Assembly: GCA_002070275.1 (NCBI GenBank)
Contig: MWCY01000013.1
Span: 1 to 64,000, forward strand
From: Candidatus Hydrogenedentes bacterium ADurb.Bin170
GTDB lineage: Bacteria; Hydrogenedentota; Hydrogenedentia; Hydrogenedentales; CAITNO01
DNA length: 64,000 bases
Direction of reading: 5' to 3'
In this document: positions 6,831 through 17,011 of the stretch, in pieces
Numbering within the stretch: the first letter of the stretch is position 1
Layout of the letters: the number at the start of each line of letters is the position of its first letter
Program-made: the position numbers and the translations under genes
The notes under the pieces: generated by a model
What the model was told of the DNA's origin: nothing
The model's input: only the letters and a program-made list of their open reading frames with translations
Databases searched by the model: none

Positions 6831-9500
6831 TTAACTGAACAGAGGGTTCGGCTTGTTAGAGGAGATCCCGACGGTTTTCATGAAGTTCACCACGGTTTCC
6901 TGTGGAAGTTCACCCCGTTCCATCAAGGCACTCAAGGTTGCAAGTGTAACAAAACGGAAGTCAACTTCGAAAAAGTCACGCAGAGACTGCCTTGTTTCAC
7001 TTCTGCCGAAGCCATCTGTGCCCAGACTGGTGATCCCCTGCGGGATCCAGCGTGCGATACTGTCGGGAAGCATTTTTACATAATCTGAAGCGGCAACAAC
7101 CACCGGAGCTTCATTTTCCAGACATTGAGTGACGTAGGCTTTCTTTTTCGGGCCTTCGGGATGCAGCATGTTATGACGATCTGCTGCCATGCCGTCGTTT
7201 CTAAGCTCCTTGTAGCTGGTAACACTCCAGACATCCGCAGCAACCTTATAATGGGTGGAAAGATATTCCTGGGCTTTCAGCACTTCATTCATAATAGCAC
7301 CACTGCCAAGGAGTACGGCTTTGTGCTTTGCCTCGCCGGTGTCCATGACTTCTTCGGCAGGCCTGAATTTGTACATCCCCTTCAGGATCCCTTCGCGGAT
7401 ACCTTCCCGTTGGGGCACTGGCGGCATGGCATAGCTTTCATTACCGATCGTCACATAATAAAAGCAGTCTTCCTGCAAGGTGTACATGCGATGGATCCCG
7501 TCCTGAATGATCACAGCGAGTTCGTAAGCAAATGCCGGATCATAGGCGTGCAGATTGGGTACGGGCATGGCAAGGAGATGGCTGTTTCCATCCTGATGCT
7601 GCAATCCTTCTCCGGCAAGTGTGGTTCTTCCGGAGGTGCCGCCGACCATGAAACCGCGGGCACGCATGTCTCCGCCGGCCCAGACAAGATCTCCGACCCG
7701 CTGCAGCCCGAACATGGAATAATAAACAAAGAAAGGAATGGCGTTGATGCCGTGGCTGGCATAGGCTGTTCCGGCAGCAAGAAAAGAGCTCATCGCCCCT
7801 GCTTCAGTAATTCCTTCTTCCAGAATCTGCCCGTCTTTCGCTTCTTTGTAATACAGAAGGTTTTCTGCATCCACAGGCTCGTATAGCTGTCCGATGGAGG
7901 AGTAAATACCGAACTGCCTGAAAAGACCGTCCATGCCGAAGGTGCGCGCTTCGTCGGGCACAATGGGCACAATCAGTTTGCCGATATCAGGGTCGCGAAG
8001 CAGTTTCATCAGGATGCGGACAAAAACCATAGTTGTGGAGACAGGGCGTTCCGATCCGCTTTGAAATTCTTCGAACATGCTGTCTTCGAGTTTTCTTACC
8101 GGTGCGACATTGACGATCCGCCTGGGAAGCCAGCCGCCGAGGGCATCTCTTTTTTCTTTGAGATACTTCATACTGGGGCTGTCTTCAGAGGGACGATAGA
8201 AAGGTGCATAGGCAATTTCTTCATCAGAAATCGGTATGCCGAAGCGTCCTCTGAATTCCCACAGTTCCTCTTCATTCAGTTTTTTCTGCTGATGCGTTAT
8301 GTTTTTGCCTTCTCCGCTTTCACCAAGGCCGTAGCCTTTGATTGTTTTGGCAAGAATCACCGTAGGCTGCCCTTTGTGGTGGATGGCACGATGATACGCC
8401 GCATATACTTTTACGGGATCATGCCCTCCGCGCTGGATCTTCCGGATTTGCGTGTCGCTGAGCCTATCCAGAAACGGTGCCAGTCGCGCATCTTTTTCGA
8501 GCATTTTCCTGCGGATATAGGCGCCTGATTCCACACTGAATTTCTGATATTCGCCGTCTACAATGGAGCCCAGAACCTCCGGGAGGATGCCCTCTGTATC
8601 CGATTCAAAGAGAGGATCCCACTCACTGCCCCAGAGTACTTTAATCACATTCCAGCCTGCCCCCCGGAATAGGCCTTCGAGTTCCTGGATAATCTGACCG
8701 TTCCCGCGGACCGGTCCATCCAGGCGCTGAAGATTGCAGTTGATCACAAAAATAAGATTGTCCAGCCGCTCGCGGGCAGCCAGCGTTATGGCACCCAGTG
8801 ATTCAGGTTCGTCTGTTTCTCCGTCACCCAGGAATGCCCAGACGTGTCCTCCATTGGCGGGTTTCAGTCCGCGATTTTCCAGATACCGGTTAAAGCGTGC
8901 CTGATAAATTGCCATGATCGGGCCAAGACCCATACTTACGGTGGGATAACTCCAGAAATCCGGCATCAGCCAGGGATGGGGATAAGAGGAGAGCCCCCCG
9001 CCCGGCTTCAGCTCTCGACGATAATTTGCCATAAGTTCAGACGAAATGCGGCCCTCAAGAAAAGCACGGGCATAGATGCCGGGCGAGGCGTGTCCTTGAA
9101 TAAACAACTGGTCTCCGCTGTAGGTGTCGGATTTGGCGCCGAAGAAATGGTTAAAGCCAACCTCGTATAAAGTTGCTGCTGATGCATACGTGGAGATATG
9201 TCCGCCAATGCCGTCAGAAGCCTGATTGGCCTGTACCACCATTGCCATGGCATTCCAGCGGATGAGCGATTTGTTAATACGCTCCAGATCGCGATTGCCC
9301 GGATAAGGCGGCTCCTGATCCCGGGGAATGGTATTGACATAGGGCGTAGTGGCGGAAAAGGCCTTTACCCCGGTTTCTGTGTGTAAATCCTGCTCCAGAG
9401 TGCGCAGCAGCTGCAGTGCTGTTTCCGACCCGTTTTGGTCTATCAGCGCTTCCAGCGCTTCGCGCCAGTCCTGCAACATGCGCTTATCCAAAGTACTCAT
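6831..9500 (-). CDS. aceE: Pyruvate dehydrogenase E1, homodimeric type
   Basis: E1 is the thiamine-diphosphate-dependent enzyme that decarboxylates pyruvate and acetylates the lipoyl group of E2. At 889 residues it matches the homodimeric (Gram-negative) AceE class rather than the alpha/beta heterodimer. The ThDP/Mg site GDG...NCN is at 225-256. Family-typical blocks such as GQLFIQGHASPG-like residues (130-141) and HQDGNSH in the second half are present. The ATG at 9500 follows an AAAGGGA site. The gene is first of the aceE-aceF operon. The HD-GYP gene upstream is on the same strand but 114 bp away, so a separate promoter is possible. Confidence 0.96.
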   Translation of the reverse strand: MSTLDKRMLQDWREALEALIDQNGSETALQLLRTLEQDLHTETGVKAFSATTPYVNTIPRDQEPPYPGNRDLERINKSLIRWNAMAMVVQANQASDGIGGHISTYASAATLYEVGFNHFFGAKSDTYSGDQLFIQGHASPGIYARAFLEGRISSELMANYRRELKPGGGLSSYPHPWLMPDFWSYPTVSMGLGPIMAIYQARFNRYLENRGLKPANGGHVWAFLGDGETDEPESLGAITLAARERLDNLIFVINCNLQRLDGPVRGNGQIIQELEGLFRGAGWNVIKVLWGSEWDPLFESDTEGILPEVLGSIVDGEYQKFSVESGAYIRRKMLEKDARLAPFLDRLSDTQIRKIQRGGHDPVKVYAAYHRAIHHKGQPTVILAKTIKGYGLGESGEGKNITHQQKKLNEEELWEFRGRFGIPISDEEIAYAPFYRPSEDSPSMKYLKEKRDALGGWLPRRIVNVAPVRKLEDSMFEEFQSGSERPVSTTMVFVRILMKLLRDPDIGKLIVPIVPDEARTFGMDGLFRQFGIYSSIGQLYEPVDAENLLYYKEAKDGQILEEGITEAGAMSSFLAAGTAYASHGINAIPFFVYYSMFGLQRVGDLVWAGGDMRARGFMVGGTSGRTTLAGEGLQHQDGNSHLLAMPVPNLHAYDPAFAYELAVIIQDGIHRMYTLQEDCFYYVTIGNESYAMPPVPQREGIREGILKGMYKFRPAEEVMDTGEAKHKAVLLGSGAIMNEVLKAQEYLSTHYKVAADVWSVTSYKELRNDGMAADRHNMLHPEGPKKKAYVTQCLENEAPVVVAASDYVKMLPDSIARWIPQGITSLGTDGFGRSETRQSLRDFFEVDFRFVTLATLSALMERGELPQETVVNFMKTVGISSNKPNPLFS

Positions 9501-9614
9501 AAATTTCCCTTTATACTTCGTTGAATATATACACTTCAGGGGTGCGGGCTTGCGAACACTGCAACAGCGTATTCGCGTCAGGCAGGTGTAATTGGTTTGA
9601 CAACGCCTGTTTCT

Positions 9615-11306
9615 TTACTCAACACCATTGGGAGGCGTCAAATTTCCATAAAAGCGTCCGTTTTGCTGAAGCAGATAAATGGTTTTGTGGCAGACATTGC
9701 ATCGAATCTGCGACCCGGCTTCGATGCTTTCCTCAAATCGGATATAGGTGCTGCAGAAGGGGCACGCAATACTGCATGCCTCGCTTTTATGGTAGTCCTG
9801 AAGGATCTGTTCTATTTTCCCTTTTTTATACGCCTTTTCCAATGCGTCCACCATGAGCGGATCAAACTGAGTGCCTTTTTTTTCAATGATTTTATTGAGG
9901 GCGCGTTCCGGTGCCATTCCTTTTCGGTATGGTCGGGTGCTTGTCATGGCATCAAAGGCATCTGCCACTGCCATAAGCCTGCCTTCCTGAGGAATGTACT
10001 CTTCTTTAAGACCGAAGGGGTATCCGGATCCGTCCCATTTTTCGTGGTGATAGAGGCAGTACGGGATCATGGGCTTCAAAAATTTTATATCGCGCAGAAG
10101 GTCGGCGCCCCGTTCCGGGTGCACTTTCATCTGCGCAAATTCTTCTTCGGTCAGCGGAGCGGGTTTGCATAAAATGGCGTTATCTACGGCGATTTTTCCA
10201 ACGTCATGAAGAACACCGCCTGTCTGAACTTCTTTTATCTTTTCTTCGTCCCATCCGAGTTCACGCGCCATTTCCATGGCAATATTGGTCACGCGCCAGG
10301 TGTGACCGACCGTGTAATGATCCCGCAATTCAATGGCATTCGCCAGAGCAAGCAGCGTGTCCTGATAGGATTGCTCCAGTTGTTTCAGATACTGGGCGTT
10401 TTTGATGGCTGATGCGGCGGACGCTGCAAGGGCTACGAGCAGTTCCAGGTCGGAGTCATTGAATGCATTGTCCAGACCGTGGTTGTCAACATAAATTACG
10501 CCCAGGCACTCTGACTGATGGGTCAGAGGGACGCACATGCTTGAAGAAATGTTCTGCTGGATGATGCTTTCACCGCCGCCCATGCCCATCCCTTCAGCAG
10601 CAGAATTGGTCAGAATCGCTTCGCCATTCTCAAAGACCCGGGTAATGATACTGGAACTGACGTGAACCGTAGTTTCCGGATCCCGGTTGTGCACAAATTC
10701 CACGGAAAGTTCTGTTTTGTCGTCCTGTTTCAGCAGGATCAGGCCATTATGTGCTTTCACCAGAGAAAAAATCTGGTCAATTACTGTTTGAAACACTTTA
10801 TCGAGAGACTGCTCGCTGGCAATTGCCTGATTGGCGATATAGACAGCCTGCAGCCGTTTCTGGAGACCTTTCAATTCAATGGCGGAAGCAGAGGAATGGG
10901 GGGAGCGGAAAAAGGACTTATAAAGAACACTTGCTTCTTTGGATTCGATGCTGCTGGGTGCTTCAATAGCGGATTTTTCCACAGGAGCCTTGCAACTTCC
11001 CAATTCCTGCGGCTGCTTCTGCTCAAAGCGGATCTGCTGTTTGCCGATGCGGATCATATCACCATCTTCAAGCAGCTGTTCCGTAACACGAACGCCACGG
11101 ACATAAAGACCGTTGCCGCTGTCAAGGTCTTTGATGATTACGCCCTGACCGCTGCCGAGCACAACCGCATGTCGACGGGAAACCTGCAGGTCTGTAAGGC
11201 GAAGCGTATTGGACTCGCTTCGCCCGATGGTGACCTTTTCACGTACTGGAACGACCTGACCTTCCTGTGCGCCGTTAAGTACTATCAATTGTCCATATTC
11301 GGCCAT
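9615..11306 (-). CDS. FHA-GAF-HD-GYP signalling protein with C-terminal zinc ribbon
   Basis: This 563-residue, probably cytoplasmic regulator starts with a forkhead-associated domain that reads phosphothreonine (GRSESNTLRLTD then SRRHA, residues about 28-46). A GAF domain (about 155-305) could bind a small ligand. The HD-GYP domain, whose family members hydrolyse cyclic di-GMP, retains HDVGK (367-371) and HHEKWDGSGYP (about 418-428). The last 60 residues hold CPFC and CNVC, a four-cysteine zinc-ribbon-like tail that is not standard for this family. The catalytic residues look intact, so phosphodiesterase activity is likely. The order FHA-GAF-HD-GYP implies control by a Ser/Thr kinase; no such kinase gene is in the window. 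Confidence 0.88.
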   Translation of the reverse strand: MAEYGQLIVLNGAQEGQVVPVREKVTIGRSESNTLRLTDLQVSRRHAVVLGSGQGVIIKDLDSGNGLYVRGVRVTEQLLEDGDMIRIGKQQIRFEQKQPQELGSCKAPVEKSAIEAPSSIESKEASVLYKSFFRSPHSSASAIELKGLQKRLQAVYIANQAIASEQSLDKVFQTVIDQIFSLVKAHNGLILLKQDDKTELSVEFVHNRDPETTVHVSSSIITRVFENGEAILTNSAAEGMGMGGGESIIQQNISSSMCVPLTHQSECLGVIYVDNHGLDNAFNDSDLELLVALAASAASAIKNAQYLKQLEQSYQDTLLALANAIELRDHYTVGHTWRVTNIAMEMARELGWDEEKIKEVQTGGVLHDVGKIAVDNAILCKPAPLTEEEFAQMKVHPERGADLLRDIKFLKPMIPYCLYHHEKWDGSGYPFGLKEEYIPQEGRLMAVADAFDAMTSTRPYRKGMAPERALNKIIEKKGTQFDPLMVDALEKAYKKGKIEQILQDYHKSEACSIACPFCSTYIRFEESIEAGSQIRCNVCHKTIYLLQQNGRFYGNLTPPNGVE

Positions 11307-11415
11307 GAACGCATCCCCTATTCAGAACACTTCTTCTCCAGTCTTTAGAACTCTGCCGTTTCCTGCTTAGCTTCCTATTTTAAACCGTAAAATAATGACC
11401 ATTAATCCTGAGCAC

Positions 11416-12372
11416 TTATTCAGTATCTCCTGCTTTTTCTTTCTCCCTCTGCGCGCGGATGAAGTCCACTGTTTTTTTCAAGCCATCACTGAGAGACACT
11501 TCCGGTTTCCAGCCCAGCACTTGTGCCGCTTTGGATCCGGTAATATAAATTCCTTCCACTTCGCCGCGACGCAAAGGTTTTAAAGTGGCTTTCCCTTTGT
11601 ATTCTGTTAGATGGGCTATATGCGTAAACAGTTCTTTGACGGTAATCGCTTTTTCCGAACCCAGATTGATCGTCTCGCCTGCCCCTTTGTCCAGGGCCAG
11701 AAGATTGGCAGCGGCAATATCGCCCACATACACATAATCACGAAACGCCTTACCTTTTCCATATAAGACGGGCGTGTTTCCGTCGAGCATAAGCCCGGCA
11801 AAAATTGAGCAGACACCTGCCTCGCCTTCCGGACTCTGACGGGGACCGAAGACGTTGGGGTAGCGGAGAATTGTATAGGAAAGATTGTACATCCTGGAAA
11901 ACAGCATGATGTACTGTTCCACACAGAACTTGCTGGTGCCGTAAGGGCACTCAGGTCTGGGAATGCACTGCTCGTCCGCCGGCAGCTGGGCGGGGGTTCC
12001 GTAGATGGCACCGCCCGTAGAGGCAAAGATAAACTTCTTAACCTTATGCGCCACAGCCAGTTCCAGAAGATTCAAAGACCCCCGGATATTGACATCGGCA
12101 TCGTATGCAGGATCGTCTACGCTCTTGCGCACATCAATCTGTGAAGCATGATGACAGATTACGTCAGGACTGTATTGCTCAAATATTTCGGCAATCTGCG
12201 GAGAACGAATATCACCTTCCACAAATACCGCTTCTTTATTCACAAAATCAAAGTTACCCGAAGAAAGGTCATCCAACACAATAACAGTATGACCTTTTTC
12301 AATAAAAGCATCGACGACATGAGAGCCGATAAATCCAGCGCCGCCGGTAACGAGAACAACGCGTTTTGACAT
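11416..12372 (-). CDS. NAD-dependent sugar epimerase (UDP-glucose 4-epimerase-like)
   Basis: This 318-residue extended short-chain dehydrogenase has the NAD-binding TGGAGFIG (9-16), the catalytic Ser/Thr in FASTGG (117-121) and the YGTSK pair (Y144, K148). The C-terminal half has the nucleotide-sugar-binding pattern of GalE-type enzymes, including [10 protein letters not shown]. It probably interconverts UDP-hexose 4-epimers for surface glycan synthesis; exact substrate is not readable. A GGAGATAGAGA ribosome binding site precedes the ATG. It is divergent from rmlA and starts the glycan locus, so both may be controlled from the shared 294-bp intergenic region. Confidence 0.82.
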   Translation of the reverse strand: MSKRVVLVTGGAGFIGSHVVDAFIEKGHTVIVLDDLSSGNFDFVNKEAVFVEGDIRSPQIAEIFEQYSPDVICHHASQIDVRKSVDDPAYDADVNIRGSLNLLELAVAHKVKKFIFASTGGAIYGTPAQLPADEQCIPRPECPYGTSKFCVEQYIMLFSRMYNLSYTILRYPNVFGPRQSPEGEAGVCSIFAGLMLDGNTPVLYGKGKAFRDYVYVGDIAAANLLALDKGAGETINLGSEKAITVKELFTHIAHLTEYKGKATLKPLRRGEVEGIYITGSKAAQVLGWKPEVSLSDGLKKTVDFIRAQREKEKAGDTE

Positions 12373-12666
12373 TCTCTATCTCCGTCTAATTTATACAATA
12401 CAGGAAAGGTTAAGCCGGGGGAAGGCGGTGAACCTGCCCGGCGATCCCGTTTCTTTACTCAGGAACAAATCCGAATCCAAAGAATTCTGAGTACAGTATA
12501 CTTTATTCCTGTCATCAAGTGCACAATGTTCAAAGGTGATTTTTCACACTTAAACCTGAGCATTGGAAAACGAGGAGCAATCCGAAGTAAGCGCATTGGC
12601 TTGATATGTTCAGGCACGACCTTTATAATCGAAAAAAAAGTAAAGTACTCAAAGGAATATTTTAAG
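12373..12666. other. Divergent control region between epimerase and rmlA
   Basis: These 294 bp separate two divergently transcribed sugar-nucleotide genes. A well-formed promoter reading right lies at 12601-12629. A frame extending rmlA upstream to 12526 exists, but it runs through this promoter and lacks family similarity, so it is treated as non-coding. Confidence 0.6.
12601..12629 (+). promoter_or_regulatory. Sigma-70-type promoter for rmlA-rmlB
   Basis: TTGATA at 12601-12606 and TATAAT at 12624-12629 are separated by 17 bp, a near-consensus arrangement. It lies 37 bp before the rmlA ATG at 12667. Unlike three other promoters in this window it has a good -35 box and no TG extension. Confidence 0.75.
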
Positions 12667-13566
12667 ATGAAAGGTATCGTACTGGCAGGTGGCGCCGGAA
12701 CCCGGCTTCACCCGATTACTGTGGCAGTCAGTAAACAGTTGCTCCCTGTTTACGACAAACCAATGATTTACTATCCATTAAGCATGCTCTTTTTGGCGGG
12801 CATCCGTGACATCCTGATTATTTCTACGCCTCACGATCTTCCGCTCTTCAAGAAGCTTTTGGGCGACGGTTCTCAATTCGGTATACAGTTGTCTTATGCC
12901 GAACAGCCTCAACCGCATGGCCTGGCTCATGCGTTTATTATCGGTGAAGAGTTTTGCAGCGGTGAACCTGTGGCTTTGGTCCTTGGCGACAATGTTTTTT
13001 ATGGAAACAACATGTCTGCTATCCTGCAAAAAGCGGCAAAAATTCAGGAGGGCGCATTAATCTTTGCCTATTATGTGAGCGACCCGGAGCGCTATGGCGT
13101 TGTAGAATTTGATACTTCAAACAAAGCAGTCAGCCTTGAGGAAAAACCGGAGCACCCGAAAAGTAATTTTGCCATCCCCGGACTGTACTTTTACGGTCCG
13201 GATGTTGTGTCACTGGCGAAAAATCTGAAACCCGGCAAGCGGGGCGAACTCGAAATTACCGATTTAAACCGCATTTATCTGGAACAGCAGCGGCTGCAGG
13301 TATCTGTTTTCGGGCGTGGCGTTGCCTGGCTCGATACCGGCACCAACAGGAGTCTTCTTGATGCCACGATGTTTGTGCAGGCTATCGAAGAAAGACAAGG
13401 CTTAAAGATTGCCTGCCTGGAAGAGATTGCCTTTAAAAATGGATGGATTGATCTGAAAGCGGTGGAAAAATCTGCCAAAAAAATGGGAAGCAGCGCCTAT
13501 GGAGATTACCTGCGTTTTCTTGTCAAACGCCAAAAACAAAAACTAAGCCAAAATGCGCCTTTATAA
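12667..13566 (+). CDS. rfbA: Glucose-1-phosphate thymidylyltransferase RmlA
   Basis: RmlA joins glucose 1-phosphate to dTTP giving dTDP-glucose, the entry to dTDP-deoxysugars. The 299-residue protein has the nucleotidyltransferase loop [13 protein letters not shown] near residue 6 and the metal/nucleotide motif [15 protein letters not shown] and the EKP-type sugar-binding block ([12 protein letters not shown]) follow. The C-terminal part has WLDTGT. The start is the ATG at 12667, with AAAGGA upstream and a promoter ending 37 bp before it. It is followed 61 bp later by rmlB. Neither rmlC nor rmlD is found nearby, so L-rhamnose need not be the end product. Confidence 0.95.
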   Translation: MKGIVLAGGAGTRLHPITVAVSKQLLPVYDKPMIYYPLSMLFLAGIRDILIISTPHDLPLFKKLLGDGSQFGIQLSYAEQPQPHGLAHAFIIGEEFCSGEPVALVLGDNVFYGNNMSAILQKAAKIQEGALIFAYYVSDPERYGVVEFDTSNKAVSLEEKPEHPKSNFAIPGLYFYGPDVVSLAKNLKPGKRGELEITDLNRIYLEQQRLQVSVFGRGVAWLDTGTNRSLLDATMFVQAIEERQGLKIACLEEIAFKNGWIDLKAVEKSAKKMGSSAYGDYLRFLVKRQKQKLSQNAPL

Positions 13567-13627
13567 AATCGGCTAAAGCCGCAGTGTCGATGCGCCTTAG
13601 TTCCGAGTGCTGCACAGGAGAAAATCT

Positions 13628-14647
13628 ATGCAAAAAATTCTCGTCACCGGCGGTGCCGGTTTTATCGGATCCTGCTTTGTCCGAACCCAATTACGCAACT
13701 ACCCTGATCAGCATGTTGTTGTACTGGACAAACTGACCTATTCCGGAAATCTGGACAACCTTAAAGGGCTTGATGAAACACGCATTTCCTTCATCCGGGG
13801 TGACGTGAATAATCCGGAGCATGTCCGCCATGCATTGGAAGGCTGTGACGGCGCGGTACATTTTGCCGCGGAAAGCCATGTGGATCGAAGTTTGAGCGGC
13901 GCATCGGATTTCATTGCAACGAATGTAGGAGGGGTCAATACGCTTCTGTCACAGGCACGTGCAATGAATCTCGAACGGATTTTGCTTGTCTCTACGGATG
14001 AAGTGTACGGCAGCGTTACGGATGGCTCCAGCAAAGAAGATTCCCCGATCCTTCCGCGAAATCCCTATTCTGCAAGCAAAGCCTCCGGAGAACTCATCGG
14101 GCTTTCCTATTTTGAATCCTTTTGCATGCCGGTGATCATAACCCGCGGCTCCAATACTTATGGTCCATACCAGTACCCGGAAAAAGTGCTCCCTCTTTTC
14201 ATCAGCAACGCTATAGACAATGAGCCCCTTCCGCTGTATGGTGATGGAAGGAACGTGCGGGACTGGCTTTTTGTGGAGGATCATTGTGCCGGCATCGACT
14301 GCGCTTTCCGAAAAGGAACGCCGGGAGAAGCTTATAACATTGCAGGAGAAAATGAACGGGAAAATATTACACTGACCAGAAAAGTGCTCTCTTTATTGAA
14401 CCGCCCGGATACATTAATCCGGTATATAGAAGATCGGACCGGGCATGACAGGCGTTATTCCATAGACAGCACAAAATTAAAAGCGCTCGGCTGGGAGCCG
14501 AAAATGAATTTTGACGAAGGTATTGCCTTCACCGTCAAGTGGTATCAGGAAAATGAATGGTGGTGGCGCAAAATCAAGAGCGGGGAATTCAAAGCTTATT
14601 ATGAAGAGCATTACAGGGAACGACTGGACAAGAGTCAGGGAATCTGA
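13628..14647 (+). CDS. rfbB: dTDP-glucose 4,6-dehydratase RmlB
   Basis: RmlB converts dTDP-glucose to dTDP-4-keto-6-deoxyglucose. The 339-residue enzyme has NAD-binding TGGAGFIG (7-14), the dehydratase-specific catalytic TDE (123-125) and YSASK (Y147, K151). GSNTYGPYQYPEKV and RNVRDWLFVEDH (substrate-binding blocks) are also typical. The ATG at 13628 has an AGGAGAAAA ribosome binding site; a longer frame from 13607 is unlikely. It forms an operon with rmlA and ends 12 bp from a convergent gene. Its product is the substrate expected by the RffA-type aminotransferase at 31959. Confidence 0.95.
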   Translation: MQKILVTGGAGFIGSCFVRTQLRNYPDQHVVVLDKLTYSGNLDNLKGLDETRISFIRGDVNNPEHVRHALEGCDGAVHFAAESHVDRSLSGASDFIATNVGGVNTLLSQARAMNLERILLVSTDEVYGSVTDGSSKEDSPILPRNPYSASKASGELIGLSYFESFCMPVIITRGSNTYGPYQYPEKVLPLFISNAIDNEPLPLYGDGRNVRDWLFVEDHCAGIDCAFRKGTPGEAYNIAGENERENITLTRKVLSLLNRPDTLIRYIEDRTGHDRRYSIDSTKLKALGWEPKMNFDEGIAFTVKWYQENEWWWRKIKSGEFKAYYEEHYRERLDKSQGI

Positions 14648-14659
14648 AAAGCTTGAGAG

Positions 14660-17011
14660 TCAGCGTGTAATAGCCTTTAGAAAGTCATGAGCGTGTCTTT
14701 CCCAGTGGAGCTCTGTCCGGGCGTAGTGGACGCAACGCCGTCGCATCTGGTCCCGGCCTGATACGGTCTGTTTCAGAAACTGCAAGATCTGCTCCAACTC
14801 TTCATCGTTTGCCTCGGTCGTGTCGAGCAAAGACGAAGGCACGATCATGCCCAGCCCTTCTTTTTCCACCAATGCGCTGAAATCGCCTATGCCTTCCGTG
14901 AGTAATACGGGCAGACCTGCGGCGAGATATTCACCGAATTTCGTGGGTGAAGCTACTTGATTCACGGGGTCTTCCTTGCGCAATAACAAGCCCGCATGAG
15001 CCTCCTGCAAGTACAGCGGCACTTCATCATGGCGCGCTTCCAGCATGGTCACCGACTCATCGGAGACGCCATAGTCATGAAGCCACTCCCGGGCTTTTTC
15101 CTGTTCTTTTTCGGGGAGCAACAGAAGAAAATGAAGCCGGGATTCTTTCTGATGAAGCAGTGAGAACAGGCGGAGCATTTCTTCGCCACACTGCCAGGCC
15201 GCCAGTGTTCCGGCATAGGAAAGGATCAGAGCATTTTGGGGGAGAGAAAGTCTTTGCTCAGTTTCCTCGCGGTCGCTGGCGAACTGACTTTCTGCCACGC
15301 AGCACGGCAGGATCCAGTAATTTTCTCCGACATAGGCGTGTTTATTTCTGAAGTGCTGTTGCATGGCTTCAGACACAAAGATGTTCAGATCTGTCCGGAA
15401 AAGCACTTCCATTTCCAGTTGATTCACCTTCTCAACTCGTGTCTTTGCAGCACCGCCCATGGCCTCCTCTTCCGGTGAAATACCATGGCAATCAAAGAAA
15501 AGCTTCAGTTCCGGTTTCCGCTCTTTCAGCATGGTGCCGATGCGCGCACAATACAAGGCTTCACAATGGAGGATGTCGATACGTTTTTTCTGAAGCACTT
15601 CTTCCAGCGAGTCCAGAAGTGCTTTTACCTCAGCAGCAGTCAGTTTCATATCAAAAAAAGAGGGTGCCCTATGGAAGGAGACCGGGCAGGGCAGGGCGTC
15701 CAATTCGACCTTCAATGCATTCAGCACCGCTGAGTTCATTTCGGGATGACAGCAGGCAAAATGAATCCGTGCCCCTGCCCGTGCCAGCGCACGGATTTCC
15801 TGTTCGATGCGAATACGGTAGCCGCTCTGACTCGACGAAGCCAGATATCCGACAAAAAGGATATTCGGCAACAGACGGCTGCTGATTTCCCGACATTTTC
15901 CGGAAACAACGGCAGGCCAGACAGTTTCAAAATGCCGCATGATCATGCTGTCCACCTGCTCGCATAAGTGCCCTTGGGAAAAACGCTCTTCCGCATAAGT
16001 CCGGCTGAAAGCGGAAGCCTCTTCCCGGGCATTTTCTTCGAACAGAGCAAGTATCTTTTGGGCGCCTTCCTCAGGTGTCGACCATACGAAACGGGGAGGA
16101 TAAATACGGTTGGCACCGTCCCAACTGCGAATGCTGGGCACACAGCCTGCCAGCATACTTTCGGCTACGGACAGATGGCATCCTTCATGATCACTGGTTG
16201 ACAGAAGAAAACTTACAGAGGCATACCATTCAGGCATATCAGAGCCATGTTCATAAAAGATAACGCTGTCCGGGTTTTTCAATTCTTTTATTTTTGAATA
16301 CAATCCTTCATACCAGCGCATTTCTTCTTCGCGCTGCAGCATCCAGGGGTACTCTTCCGGGCGTTTTCCTTTGATATGCAGCGAAAACTCGGGTACTTCG
16401 CGCTGAAGTATTTCCAGCATCTCCAATGCCAGATCGAGGCGCTTCATGGCAGGCACCATGCCCACAAAGCCCAGGGCATATTTTTTTCTGGCACTTTGCC
16501 CTGCTTTAACGTAGGCATCTGTATCAATAGGGCAGTTCAGTACCTGTGCTTTCCCCCGACCAAGCTGTGGAAATTCCTGTATGATGTGATCATAAATTAC
16601 AGGGGTGACCAGCAGCAGTTTATCGACTCTGTTCCAGTCCGTTTTGTAAATATAGTCCAGCCGGTCCCGATAGTTCCATTCCTGGCTGTGAAGCCGGGCA
16701 AGCAGCATCTGACCGGGCTTTTTATGTTTGGAATACCATACCAGATTTCCCAAAGCCCACTCGCAGAAGATGACATCGGCCCATTCCAGGCTTTCCCGGG
16801 ACTGTTTTTCCGAAGCGATCTCGTGTCCCGGGTGCTCATCAATGCGAAATTCGTAGCGCGGGTTGTTGGAGAAATAGTCGTGAAAGGGACCCGTAAATTT
16901 AAGATCATGACCCGCCAGAAGGAAACGGACAGGCCGGGCAGCCTCCGACCGGATTGTTTTCTTCGGAGATGATTTAAAAAGATCAGATAAACACCTGGGC
17001 ACGAATTTCAT
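14660..17011 (-). CDS. Double glycosyltransferase (two GT-B/GT4-like halves)
   Basis: This 783-residue cytoplasmic protein contains two glycosyltransferase-like modules in tandem. The first half has a donor-binding block with GFVGMVPAMKRLD and the GT4-type acidic motif in DHEGCHLSVAESMLAGC. The second half restarts a GT-B fold at NILFVGYLASSSQSGYR, with LSYAGTLAAWQ and SPTKFGEYLAAGLPVLLT. Each would add one sugar to a growing glycan; sugars are unknown. It is the last gene of the minus-strand export operon. The start is uncertain: the ATG at 17011 (MKFVPRCL) overlaps the upstream gene by 29 nt, and a longer version from 17098 is possible. Neither start has a clear ribosome binding site. Confidence 0.78.
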   Translation of the reverse strand: MKFVPRCLSDLFKSSPKKTIRSEAARPVRFLLAGHDLKFTGPFHDYFSNNPRYEFRIDEHPGHEIASEKQSRESLEWADVIFCEWALGNLVWYSKHKKPGQMLLARLHSQEWNYRDRLDYIYKTDWNRVDKLLLVTPVIYDHIIQEFPQLGRGKAQVLNCPIDTDAYVKAGQSARKKYALGFVGMVPAMKRLDLALEMLEILQREVPEFSLHIKGKRPEEYPWMLQREEEMRWYEGLYSKIKELKNPDSVIFYEHGSDMPEWYASVSFLLSTSDHEGCHLSVAESMLAGCVPSIRSWDGANRIYPPRFVWSTPEEGAQKILALFEENAREEASAFSRTYAEERFSQGHLCEQVDSMIMRHFETVWPAVVSGKCREISSRLLPNILFVGYLASSSQSGYRIRIEQEIRALARAGARIHFACCHPEMNSAVLNALKVELDALPCPVSFHRAPSFFDMKLTAAEVKALLDSLEEVLQKKRIDILHCEALYCARIGTMLKERKPELKLFFDCHGISPEEEAMGGAAKTRVEKVNQLEMEVLFRTDLNIFVSEAMQQHFRNKHAYVGENYWILPCCVAESQFASDREETEQRLSLPQNALILSYAGTLAAWQCGEEMLRLFSLLHQKESRLHFLLLLPEKEQEKAREWLHDYGVSDESVTMLEARHDEVPLYLQEAHAGLLLRKEDPVNQVASPTKFGEYLAAGLPVLLTEGIGDFSALVEKEGLGMIVPSSLLDTTEANDEELEQILQFLKQTVSGRDQMRRRCVHYARTELHWERHAHDFLKAITR

